A stretch of 64,000 bases of DNA from assembly GCA_959347315.1 (NCBI GenBank), contig OY365813.1, forward strand, positions 12,252,829 to 12,316,828, read 5' to 3'. Position numbers and translations under genes: made by a program. This DNA is from Bimastos eiseni (taxonomy: Eukaryota > Annelida > Clitellata > Crassiclitellata > Lumbricidae). The notes below the pieces were generated by a model, which worked only from the letters and a program-made list of their open reading frames with translations, was not told the DNA's origin and ran no database searches. Below are positions 12,136 to 37,800 of the stretch, piece after piece. The number at the start of each line of letters is the position of its first letter. Within the stretch, counting starts at the first letter, position 1.

Positions 12136-12764
12136 ATTATTGAATTATTTTATCATTATTCAATTATACCTATGTCATCAATTCTGTCAGCTGAATACTA
12201 AAACCAATTACTAAGGCCTAACACGATTTCCAATTGAAGGTTGTATGTCATTAAATAGCGTGTTATGCTGGATGGACTGACGCTTAGATTTCAATTTCTT
12301 TGCGCATGTCTTAGAGGAGAACTAGGTGGAGGAGGAGGAATAACTCACAGGCTGATTTTTAGTGTAAACATTTTAAAACAATGTTTCTTTGCCGTCTCAT
12401 AACAGGAGGACATCTTTGATATGCGTGATAAGTTAGCTTTTCAATGTTTTAGCTGCTCAGCAGAGATGGGCTGATATAGGGTAGAAGGGGGAAGATGGAC
12501 ACGTTAAGCAATGGTTCACCTATAAAAAAGTCAATAAGGAAGTCGAGAACAAATTTTAATAAGAACCTCACAGAAATATATCTCCTAATAATCATTCATC
12601 ATCAAATTAGCCCAGAAGACTATAGACTATAGTCAGACCGGTGTAGTGTCCATCTTTAACATACAATTGGAGTGAGATGGACACTAACTTAGGGTAAGGA
12701 GGACAGTGGAGTCCACTATAACGCCAGTCTAATTATGGCTAATTCAAGCTTACTAGCTTCACCA

Positions 12765-14130
12765 TTGTTCTCATAGCGTAGCATCCCTGACAGGCTGAGG
12801 TTTGATACGACCGTAGACCAACTGCCAAACCCAACTATATATCTACTGTGTGTTTAAACTTTAGAAACCGGCAGGCCCTTCCTGCTTACAACGTCTATTA
12901 TTTTGAAAGTCACAAATTAAATTGCTATCACTGTGTCTACTTGACTTGTTTGGCAATGACCAGTCTCTGATGTTTAATAATGTTTCATCTTATGTTTTTA
13001 TTTTTTATTCACCACCATTTTAGTGAGCGATCGATCGTTCACATGCTTGGTTACTGTAAAAGCTTTTTGTTGCATATCATCGTGTTTTAGTTGGCAACAA
13101 TTTCATGTTGTTTGCATCAGCTGTTGTGTGTTGAGACTAGAAATGTTTCAAAATAAGTACATTCGGTCAATATTTTCAGAGAGTTGTAATAATGTCCAAA
13201 GCGCTCACTGGACGTTGTACAATTGGTCACCAAGACATTAAAGAGCCACCATGCGATAGAAAGAGACTGAGGTTTGATACGAACGTGGACCAACTGCCAG
13301 ATCCAACTGTTTACTGCATCTTCAAAGACCAGCAGGATTTTTCTACCTATAGTGTTCATTTGGCTGAAAGTAAGCCGGTGTCAAATTAGCATTTATGTTT
13401 TTCTGCATCTTTCACACTGCCCTATTAATAATTCTCTCACTTTGGATACCACTATTATCTCAATACTATTAAAGAACAAATTAATAAATTAAGGATAATT
13501 TTTAGCTCTGCTGTGCATATCAGAAAATATAATTGGTGAAGGGCAGTACCACCACCGGATCATTATTTATTTCCAAGGTGCTGGTTGGCCGTTGTGTCAT
13601 CGGTGGCATCGACATGAAAGAATCGAAATGGGACAGCAAGAGATTGAGTTTGATAGGACCGTGGACCATTTGCCAAACTCAACTATCTACTGTGTCTTCA
13701 AAGACTAGTAGGCCTATGCTGCTTACAGCATTCATTTGTCTATAAGTCACGAATGAGATTTCTATCACTGTGTCTCACGCCTCTGACTATTTGACTTGTT
13801 GCCAATGACAAGTCTTTGATGTTTACTAATTATAATTATAGTTTTGTTTGTTATCTGTCCTTACAGCTACCCTTGGATCAAGCATGTATTTTAGCTCGAT
13901 TTTCGGCCATGCCGCTTCTTTTGCAGAAGAAGGCCAGTTGGCTACCACCATACAACTGTAATTATCTCATAAGTGCTCGCTGGCTGTTGTGCCGTTGGTA
14001 AGAAAGAAATGAAAGCACCACCGTGCGAACCGCCGTGTAGGTGACTGAGGCTTGATACTACCGCGGACCAACTGCCAAAACCCAACTGTGTACTGTTTTT
14101 TAAAATATCACCCCATTTGTTATCTACCAA
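12765..14130 (+). repeat. tandem array of four exon-like units
   Basis: Four diverged copies of a unit containing 'gtttgata' then 'ccg(t)ggaccaactgccaaac' then 'ccaact...tactgt' lie at about 12803, 13272, 13648 and 14050, spaced roughly 375-470 bases. Intron-like flanks are also shared: 'tatcactgtgtct', 'tatttgacttgtt' and 'gatgtttactaat' recur after copies 1 and 3. Only copy 2 is an intact open exon; copy 3 has an in-frame stop and copies 1 and 4 are eroded. The array looks like repeated duplication of one exon plus flanking intron. Confidence 0.65.
13180..13369 (+). CDS. hypothetical internal exon (unit 2 of the array)
   Basis: An open 190-base exon is bounded by a good acceptor (TATTTTCAG) and a good donor (A|GTAAGC). 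It encodes about 63 residues with a cysteine-containing N-terminal part (LTGRCTIG), a basic DRKRLRFDT stretch and then VDQLPDPTVYCIFKD. I do not recognise the family. The next plausible exon, at 14450-14644, does not join it in phase without an additional exon, so no gene model is offered. It may be a live exon of a rapidly duplicating gene or part of a decayed one. Confidence 0.4.
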
Positions 14131-14449
14131 ATCACCTTGCTCGCCATTCGTGCAATCTTCATGAGATTGATGAGATAAATCATTGCCAGACGCGTTTCCG
14201 TCAGAGTCCATCCTGCTACTATCCTTGGCTAAGATACGAAGTACATCCGAAACATTCATTTTACGTTTATATATTTATTTTGACATTAATTGCAAAAGAG
14301 ATGTTGCTTAATGACAAATCTCTTGATGTAATTATGGGCAATAACTTCAATAACTTGGCCTGAATGTATTTAGTATAAATTGTAATGATTGCCTTAAACT
14401 TGGACTTCACCACAGTGACTTAATTATTAATATTTATCCTTGAATGCAG

Positions 14450-14644
14450 CATAGAAAGCAATTGCATTTTTATATCACTGGATTGTTATGGCCACCCGTC
14501 GAAAGAAGAAGGAACTCTCCCTTATTTCTCCATTACCCTTGTCAAATGGAAACCTGGCTGGCCATGAACTCCGACCTGGTCGCCTTGAACACCAATCTAT
14601 GTAATGAGATTCAGTGGTCCAAGATTCTCAGAAAGCCAATGAAG
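14450..14644 (+). CDS. hypothetical exon, frame uncertain
   Basis: A 195-base segment lies between an acceptor (TGAATGCAG) and a donor (GAAG|GTAACA). Two frames are open for most of it, and neither matches a family I know. One frame contains an ATG followed by a basic MATRRKKKEL start at 14490. The splice sites and the lack of stops are the only support. Confidence 0.25.
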
Positions 14645-14980
14645 GTAACAATCTGGCAACCTTCTTTTGAGCTGCTCGTTATACTGCTACTGCATTATTT
14701 TTTGGTATGAGGACGATGTGATTGCCGTCACGTTCCAGGCCTGACGTCTGTCCATCTGCTGGGTCTTAAGTCGCCTTCAAACTTTTCAGTCAGTCCAGCT
14801 GGTCCATTAAAATTGTGAAATCTCACTTCTGAGACCATGTAACATAAAGCAACTGCTATTATGTCTACTTTAATACTACCTGCTAATGCACAGGTTAGGT
14901 TAAGCCATACCACTCGGACTTGCTCTACACGGAATGTGATAAACGAATGTTGGTGTCTGACGATATTATGGCTCGAGTAG

Positions 14981-15432
14981 AGAAACTGTCAGGTGCGAGG
15001 CTGAACCGGTTGCCAGATCAGAATCCGCCGTGTCTAAGCCAGTTTCTCCAATCGACCAGCTTTCCAAGCAACATCGTCGACTCGTATGTCCATGGTCTGG
15101 TCAATCAAGCGGTCGTGATCACAGATACGCGTCTTGTCCTGAGCCGACTATAAGAAGCGAAAGGAGGATCCGACGGTGAACCTTTGACGACGTTTTCACC
15201 GGTCAGAACAGACGCCACGACAACCACTAGCGAATCCGATCCCTCAACTGACAGCGAAGAAGACAAATGTGGAGAAAGGGGAGATATAGAGACTGTCACA
15301 AGCGGAATCTTGGCATCACTTAACGACACGAAGCAGTTCATGCAGAAAATCGAGGAAGCTACAGATACAGATAACAACGGACTGATGATGATTCAGAGGA
15401 GCGATGGTTCCATGCAACCAGAGGACCTGCCA
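14981..15432 (+). pseudogene. rearranged fragment of HECT-gene exon 4 (segments in swapped order)
   Basis: Bases 14981-15250 match 26069-26341 of the HECT gene's large exon at roughly 90% by eye (landmarks 'cgtgtctaagccagtttctc', 'tatgtccatggtctggtcaa', 'cggtcagaacagacgcca'). Bases 15249-15432 match 25206-25392 ('cagatacagataacaacgga', 'ctgatgatgatt'). In the live gene the second block precedes the first by about 670 bases; here they are joined in the reverse order at a shared 'tgacagcgaag'. One-base insertions break the reading frame in the first block, so the copy is dead as a direct equivalent. Confidence 0.8.
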
Positions 15433-15439
15433 TGTGCGA

Positions 15440-16885
15440 CTACAGAGCTCACTTCATTTCACAATGCAATAGCGGGACCTCGCCACACAAAATAATAACA
15501 ATTTGCAGTCATGGTTAACAACATCCCAGAGGACCACCTACTACAGCTATTGACTCACACTTGAGAGTCACTATTCCTAACAGCTTGAGGATCACTATCC
15601 CATGGTGAACACAGGCCGCCACTGAAAAAACCTGGACCTCACCCCTACACTTGACCTCAGCACGCCTTCGCCGCATCGCATCACTCCAACTCTAGCTTAG
15701 CTTTGCATATTACACAAGTATAATTATGTAAACCGTTGTTTGTCATGACAATGATCATCTTCGAGATTACGGCATTGTGAAATAAACGCATTAGTCAGTC
15801 CATCACAACAGAAACTGAAAAGTGACACACAGAACGTCATCGTCAGAACGTCTATACGAAATAACTTCGCACGTCGACAGCAAAGTATTACAAAAAGGTC
15901 CTTTCAGCGTCTGCGGGGAAAGCATTACGTGATTAATCGGGCATCAGCAGAGGAATTCTTGAAGTAAATGCTAGGTGTGTCTTTATGACGACAAATGGCC
16001 AATAACCGCAGGGACAAAGATCGGTTTGAGATAACGGAGGAGGGTCCAGAAATCAACATGTGGCCAGTTCCGAAGCAAATTCTGGGGAGTATGTGAATCC
16101 AAAATGTCGGATAGTGCCTCCCGCGCGATATAATAGGGTTTCAAAACAAAAGGGGTTACTCTTCTAAGGTGAGGCCTTTCCTGATTTGCTGTGAAACTGT
16201 ATTGGTTGTGACGGATGATGTTACCCGTGTATTGTATCGACTTTAATAATATTTGGCATCTTATAGTAATGTCTGGAAAACCACTCATGGGATAATGTGA
16301 CGTATTAGCTATGACAAGTGTTGCCATTCAAGTTCTAGAAATATCTCCAGAATTATTTGTAAAAACCCTGAAAACACCGGATTATTCTATACTTGAAAAA
16401 CACAAGATGTAGGGGCCTACACGCTTTTTAGCGTCATTTTGGTACAATTAAACTGTGCATAACCATCTTTTATTCATCTATTTCTATTTCCTTCATTTTA
16501 ATTTAATTTGATTTAATTGCAACAAATCACAATCAATTATGTAAAACATATTGGCACCCGAAATATGGGCACAAACTCAGGCAAATGAGAATCATACTTT
16601 TTAACATTAGCATTGTACACGCGATATTGGGCTACACCATCGTTAAACACCTCTACAATAGACTAACTTGTTACATTATACAGCACCATACAAATTGTAT
16701 TATTTTATTTTTTCATTACCATCAATGTATTGCAATCAAAGGAAACACCTAGATATGGCCCTCAAGACATGTGTTGAAACGCCATGTAAAGTAGATTGCA
16801 GCAATTTGCATCCAAAATGTATCCAAATAGGCCTATCCACCAATACAACTATTGATTTCAACCAACGCAACTATCATTGCCTTTG
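15440..16885. other. no gene seen
   Basis: A minus-strand open frame of 114 codons at 15983-16327 has no recognisable motif and no clear splice context. The rest is AT-rich with frequent stops. Confidence 0.4.
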
Positions 16886-16889
16886 TTCG

Positions 16890-17173
16890 GAACAATGCAT
16901 TCTGTATAAACATAGGCACAAACTTGGGCCTACAGTTAAACAATTGACGCTTGCTGGTACATTGGCCTAAGTAATTAATGGAGATACTGACGTGAGATGT
17001 GACGTCAGCTTCCATCATGTGACGTCATTACCCAATGTTTATCTTTCGATGCCAAGCAGAGCAGATGTCATCCACAATGCAGTAAAATTACCTAACAATT
17101 AAATTTCCTTACAATTTCCGTACCAACATTGATGAATTTCTTCCAGACGGATATCACTTTCAGTTGACACGCG
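16890..17173 (+). promoter_or_regulatory. putative HECT-gene promoter with paired CRE palindromes
   Basis: Two perfect TGACGTCA palindromes lie at 17000-17007 and 17020-17027, exactly 20 bases apart, about 150-170 bases upstream of the proposed start codon. TGACGTCA is the binding site of CREB/ATF bZIP factors. The interval is one of the two best-conserved parts of the duplication shared with 6245-6860. Transcription start and TATA box are not defined. Confidence 0.5.
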
Positions 17174-30853
<13,680 letters not shown>

Positions 30854-31858
30854 AAAACGCATCCAATTTAATCCGCATAATATGATAAATCGCAGATAAA
30901 ACCCCAATTTTCTGAAAACTGTTCGAAAATCTTCCGTTAATAATCTATTAGTTCGTCTCTGTCTTCGATCATTTTAAATGGTCACGCCTGATTAATCTCA
31001 TTAATGCTCACACTTCTGTGTGGAGCCGTTTTATAATGCACGAGCATGAATCTATGTTAGTTTCCTCTGAAAGAACCGCAAGTCTTTTCATTTGATTCCT
31101 TGAACATGTCGAAATCAAAGCAGCAGAAAGAGATGAATAAGTTAGAAAATGTTTGTTAGATGTCTAGTTTGATTTGGTTAAATGAGTGATTTGATTTGGG
31201 TTAAAAACTATATATAGCTTCAAAACAATAATCAAAATAAAAATCGCTTAAATGGTCGTAAAGTTAATGATAAAAATTATTTCTGCTGTTGCTTTTCCTA
31301 TTCTTAAACACAATTCATCATACTTGTTCTATGAACATATTTCCTTGTATTAATATTTAATATAACTTACGAAAGACATAAGCCTATTTCTGGAATTGCT
31401 ATCGATCGTGAAAACATACAATTTTACCTCATAGTAATGTCGCAGGATGCATGACCTTGAAATTACTTAACAAATCGTGAAGCAGTGGTCATTTAACGAG
31501 ATCAAACGCCGTATTCTGTGTTAATAATTATAATAAATGTTTTTAATTTAAAACTGGCAAAATGCAGTCTGATTACAAGTACAGTATGAACGGATGTTGA
31601 GAAGCCATTACAGGAGTTGAACTTAATTGTACAACAGCCATGTGAGGCGCCTATCACTTTATACATCAGTCCGAACCAATTCCGCCGCTTAGCGAAGGAA
31701 AAACTGGTTCGACTTTATGGGTAACGGGTATCGGACTGCCTCTGTTCATTTCTGTCCGGCACAGAACCCCGGATACGACAGCGCGCACTAAGAAAACAGC
31801 AAATTGGCTCTAGAGAATAACATAGAGATAAATATTATGACACGTTTCCACTGAAACC
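30854..31858. other. convergent intergenic region between HECT gene and receptor B
   Basis: About 1 kb separates the two stop codons, which face each other. A plus-strand AATAAA at 31236-31241 could serve the HECT transcript. The dispersed repeat paired with 2336-2505 lies at 31555-31735. No other gene was seen. Confidence 0.55.
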
Positions 31859-34800
31859 TTAGTTTTGACGTGTGTTCGTGTTTGCTTCCATGCGCAGACA
31901 TTCGTAAGTGATTTGTTTCGGTTCTTGGTATCTCTCTCGTTCTGCTAAGCCTTCATAGATCGCCTGGATCGCCTCTTCATCAGGCGCTGAATCCATCACA
32001 GCTGGATTTGCCACTCCCTCTGGAGTCACGTGATCCTTCTACATCATATATATAAATATGCATAAATTAGTAATATCCAGTTTTGTATAGCATATCATTT
32101 ATGACCAATGCATAATTTGGCATATTAAAACCATTAATACAGGAGGTATCATCCATGTCTTGCAAACTTGGTTAGTTGTCTAGTGGCATTTCTGAATAAC
32201 AGAAAACATTGTCAACGAGTTTCTTGAGTCCATGATAAATTGTGTTTCCATGAAGATGCTGGATATTATAGGTCCTAAGGCTTATTTCTATGCAGCTAGT
32301 AGTCATTGTTTAAAGTTAAATTTAAATCGATGACCATTATTATAAGACATTGGATAAGGAGTCAAATAAAGATTTTCAACTCCATTGATAAGAATGACGA
32401 AATGGCTAAGATATTCCGAGAATCGACGAAGAAACTAATGACTTGATTCAACCTGTATAGTACATGTAGGCCCTATAAAAGTTGTACACTATACCTATCT
32501 TATGACCTAATTCAACCTGTTGTATAATTACTCCCACTCTAGCTATCTCATGACCTAATCCTACCTTTGGTATGTTGCAAAATTCTAATGTCTAAAGCAC
32601 CTGTGGTGTAGTTCTTTGAGTGGGAATCTTTGAACGTCGGATTGTGTAGAAGGCAATCAGCATCCCGACAACTGCTGCGAGAGTAAGACCGAAGAGTATT
32701 GCCAGGACGATGACAGCCGGCAGCAGACTCGCGTTGGAAGCTCCTCTGTCATCGCCTAAAATGAAATTTTGAATCTGTTATTAGAAATATTCTGGTCGTA
32801 ATTATCATAGCATTTAGAAAACAGTGATCAACACTATAGGCGGGCGTTCAGAGATGCGCTGGTACCGTGTGCAGGACCTTTGGATTCGCCTACTGACGGC
32901 TCCTTATAACCGACGAGTATAAAATCAGCGCCAGCCGCGTTCCATAGTTTTAGAAACGGCAAAGTTCCTGAGAGAGACACACCACTGGTGATGTGGGTGA
33001 GAGTTATTGCGATGATGGATCTCAATGGGCAGAGGCGTCAATCCCCTCTGAGTGATGGAAGCAACCCCCGGTCCCATGTGTCAGGAAGGTAAGATATTCC
33101 CCCCTTCTAAGACTCAAGAACCATCCTTCCATACTTGAAATTGGAGGCATTTGCCGCCGGACCCCCTATCTGGACGCCCCTGCCAATGGGTAATCTGATT
33201 GGAGCCATATTTATTGCAACATTCAAACCAAGCGCCAGGTGAATGTGGGTCAAAGCGGAAATAAATGAGCCTACTCACGTCTCTCTCTTCCAGAACCTTC
33301 TCTCTAATGCTCTTTTCTCAACTTAAGATGGCTCTTGTCATCCGGGATGGAGATGAACGCCTCTGGATTAGTTATTTGATTATCTGCAAATTAAATGACC
33401 TTGAAGGCATTGTACGATAGTCGAATTTTTGAATGCAAATCCGTAATTTTACAGATTCACTTGCATGAATAAAAAAATGACTCTCACCTGCCACATTTTT
33501 AACGTATGCCACCAGAGAGAGGTTCTGTGGCGGTCCATCATATAAATAAAAATCAAAGGTATATTGACTGCCATCTGATGGTAAATTTCCAAAAGTTATC
33601 GTACCGTCTCCATTGCTAACGTTAAAGTAGGAACTGACACACAACACTTTCGATTCGACACAACATTCAACTTTCATCTGCACTCCACTTCCTCTAACAA
33701 TCGAGAAGCTAATCAGTGCGTTTGTTCCGTTAAGAACAATGCTTTTTGAAGAGACGAGAAGAGTCGGTCTAGCAGAGGTTTTTACGGTCTGCTCAATAAC
33801 TGCGCTTGAGCCAAGATAGTTATGTGACCAAAGACTGGCTTCGTAGTCGGTTCCTGGTTGAATGTTGGTCTCGAATTTCACCTGAATGGTTAGATTGCTT
33901 GGGCAACCAATTGGAGATGTGACGTTTTTTGTTTCGAGCACTATTTTGTCCGTTCTTTCCATAAGCTGCAGAATGAAGAATTGCTGTAATCCGCTGTCCC
34001 AGGAGCAATTCCACTGGAGAAATATGCTTGCAGATGTCAGATAGGATGCTCGAAAGTTGATCGGATTCTCAGGTTTTGCTGAAGAACGTGAATATTAGGA
34101 TTAGGATATGTGTATAATGTTATGTGTTATGTATGTATGTATGCATGTATACATGTATGTCGATATGCATGAATGTATAATGTAATGAATGTGTGTACGT
34201 ATCTGTACACGCCTAACAGTTCATTCAGCTCTTTCTCTTGGCTCAGTCGAACAACAACTGTCTCAATTAAGATGACCATTTTTTAATATGCGGAATCATA
34301 GGCTTCCTTTCTGGTTCAGTCCACTAACTTTCTTGGCTCTGATCTGAATGCGCTTGTAGTTTAAGGCACCATCGGTTGATGCCTTATTTTTTTATACAAC
34401 AGGGAAACCAATTACAACACCACTACATTTATTTTAAAACTTCAATCTGCTTAGAGATAGAGGATCTACGTATACATGTCGTTGTTGGACTGAGTCAAGA
34501 GAAAGAGCTGAACGAACTGATATGCGTATACACCGTACAGATACGGACACACATGCATTACAAACATACATACATACATTCCTACATACATACATACATA
34601 CATACATGCATGCATACATACATACATACATACATACACACATACATACATACATACATACATACATACATACATACATACATACATACATACATACATA
34701 CATAAATACATACATAACCATCACATTTACATGCCAATCTGCTTTGAGATAGAGGAAATCACGTTATGAGACAACTGGGTCGATAATCATCAGAACTGAT

Positions 34801-37800
34801 GTGTTTTCGTAATGTCTGTTCTTTCGTTAATCACAGAGAATAGCGACACCGTAACACACGTTTAGGTAGAGGCCTACCGTCGCGGCCACTGAAAATAAAC
34901 TGATTGAAAAATACTGCATACTAACCTTGCGGAAGAACTTGAAATGTCGTCTCCGTTGCGCCGTAAGTATTGTTCACACAATATGTATAACTTCCATATT
35001 CGTTTTCAGATGATAAAATGAACCGCACAGAGTTCCAGTCCGCGAAGACAGCGCTAGGTGGCAGCGATTGACTGACGCCATTTAAGTCAACAAATCTCCA
35101 AGATGGCATCGTTTCAGGATATGGATTTGCGTAAAAATTGACCTTTAAAGAGATCGTCTTCGGTGCAATGACATTGACTTTTCTGGTTAAAGGAATTGTG
35201 CTGGCAATCACCGGTGCATCTGAAGTAAGAAGAATATTTGAAAATCATCGTAGTAAAAGTCCCAATTAAGGACTGACTGAAACCAGTTTAAAATACTCTG
35301 ACCATATACATCGTATATCGTATACAGTAATCTTAATCTCCATCAATATAACATATCCCGTTATTCAATAGTAATAATTTGTTCTGCATCTACCATTATA
35401 GCGCCACATAATGGCTGTAATTAGTCTGCATGTTACTAAAAAGAAGGATACATTCTCAAATTTAGTAATTGCATCAATGGTTATAAAACAGACAATGTGT
35501 CGTCTGAACCACTTAACATCCTTGCTATGTCATATTTTATTCAAAGGCATATGCATGATTTGTTAATAATAAAGTTTGGCTGTGCCACCAATGGACGATG
35601 TGCAGTGTAACTATTTTTGTAAATAAAACTTGCATTCGATGTTCAAGTATATAGAACTCCATCCTTTCTTGTTTGAGTCAGATTCCGTTGCAGCGCAGCG
35701 AAAGTATCTATTATCGAAGAAGCCGACCGAGGCAATCCTTAGCGTTCGATTGTCATTAGTCAGTGAATAGCGATCAATAACAGCGCCATCTTCCAACGCA
35801 ATAGATCCATCGGACCCCACTTGAAATAGACCAACGTGATCGTTCTCGTCACGACCCCAGGTGTAGGTTATGGCCTGTCTGTAGATCGCTGGTTGTGAGT
35901 TGGGATTAGCAGAACAGATCAGCTCAACGGAATAGCCTTTAGGCACTTTGTCGAAGTTAGGTGACATCATCATGGTCAAGGATGGAGTTCCTATAGGAAA
36001 TCAACGCAAACCATTGCCAGAATAACTCGTTATTAGCGCCGTCATTAGGTTCCAAACGGGCGATATATAAATGCGCAAATACATTCAAATGATACATCAA
36101 ATGCATCACGAATACATGTAATGCATGCATGAAACACGCACAAATTTACACACGTGTAGGCCTATATACGAATTCACGCCTTCATACATACATGCGTACA
36201 TGCATAGGTCTACACGTGTAAATATTTAAAAATCATATATACATACAATACCTACATTTTTTTATTAAGGGTCCGACGTGTCCTAAGGCTATTTCGTTGG
36301 CATACAACAACAATTATGATATTATGCGCAGTCTGCAATACTCGACGTTGCATAAAACGTAGTCACATTGTCCCGTTGTAGACGTCTGATCAGGTAGTCT
36401 CGAAATCTCACAGAGCGTGACTCATTCGTGCAGTTTCAGACTCACAGGTCCACATATTTGCAAAATCTTTACGTCTAAAAGCAGGGGTGTAACAAGAGGG
36501 GGCAGGGGATACCGGCCCCCCAGTTTCAAAACGGGGGGGGGGCAAGCCCCAGTTTTAGTGCTCAGTGCCCCCCCCCCCCCATGTGTATCTCCCAAACCGG
36601 TTCTTTTTTATGTTCATCCAATGGCTTTTTAAGATTACCTTTGTTAAAATAATTTGTGCCCCCCCCCATGTTTCAAATTTCTGGGGGGGGGGCGAAATTA
36701 AAAAATGGGGGGGCCAAATTTTTTTTTTATTATACCCCCACTTTTCAAAACCTTCTTACACCTCTGTCTAAAAGTTTGGTAAACTCACAGAGAGTTACAG
36801 TAAGGACAGGCCTACTAAGAAAACAATGAGAGCCGCTGTGACAATTATCACTGAACTGTAGTATAATATAAGAAATCAACAAACCGTAAACAAAAAGTGC
36901 CGATGAGTTTTGCTGGACATCTCCTGATGCTTGGTATGATAATGTTAGAGTATAATATCCAGCATCACTTGTCAGAACATTTGCCAAGTAGAACGTAACA
37001 CTGGTATTGTACGCTCTGAAACTGACTCTTTTCACGTAGGCGCTGTTTGGCGATGAATACCCATAGCAATCGTAACGAAAACCATAATACTCTATGGTTG
37101 CTACCGTTCCGTAGTTGGAGTGGGTTAGCCGGATACGGAACGAAAAGAAATCAAAAAAGTTATATCTCAGTAAATTGCACAAGTTATAACTCAGCTCCCA
37201 CGTTAGAGAAAAGTCTTCCTGTTCATTTTTCCTTTGAAATTCAACTGGTACGCTCTTGAACTCTAAAACAAACATAGTCGATTAGCGGAGTTTTCATCTG
37301 AATACAACAAATGTTTTAAACTGTGAGACTAGGTTTGACAGCTATGTTTTTTCTTGGTGCATGTTGCCTGAATGGGAACATATCCTTGACAAATAGCCAC
37401 GAAAGCAGCACATACTAATACCAACTCAGGCTATTAAAGGTAGTCTACATGTGTATGTATAATTCGATAGAATAGGTATATAAAATGAAAGAATAAATAT
37501 TTGCAAAGTGTAGATATTTGGTACACAAGCAACACTATGAACATGTTTTCCGTTCATATAGTCGTTTTGCCAACAGCTGGAGGGCACACCTATTAACACT
37601 ATGCCCAAACGATTGCAATGCCGTGTTGAGAAGTATTTAAATCGACTATTACCGTGCAGAGACAAATTAAAGACTTCGCTGTAATTCGACGATAGTCTTG
37701 ATCCCACTTCCTGTGCTTTGCATATGTAGAGTCGACCATCATCCTCTCTCAGAACGGGGTTAATAGTCAGACAATTTCCGCTGATGTTATGTCGGTATAA

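Noticed and set aside
15983..16327. 114-codon minus-strand open frame
   Set aside because: No recognisable domain, signal or splice support; length is compatible with chance.
34376..34752. His/Tyr-rich and Met-Tyr-Val-Cys-rich frames on both strands
   Set aside because: (CATA)n microsatellite by-products.
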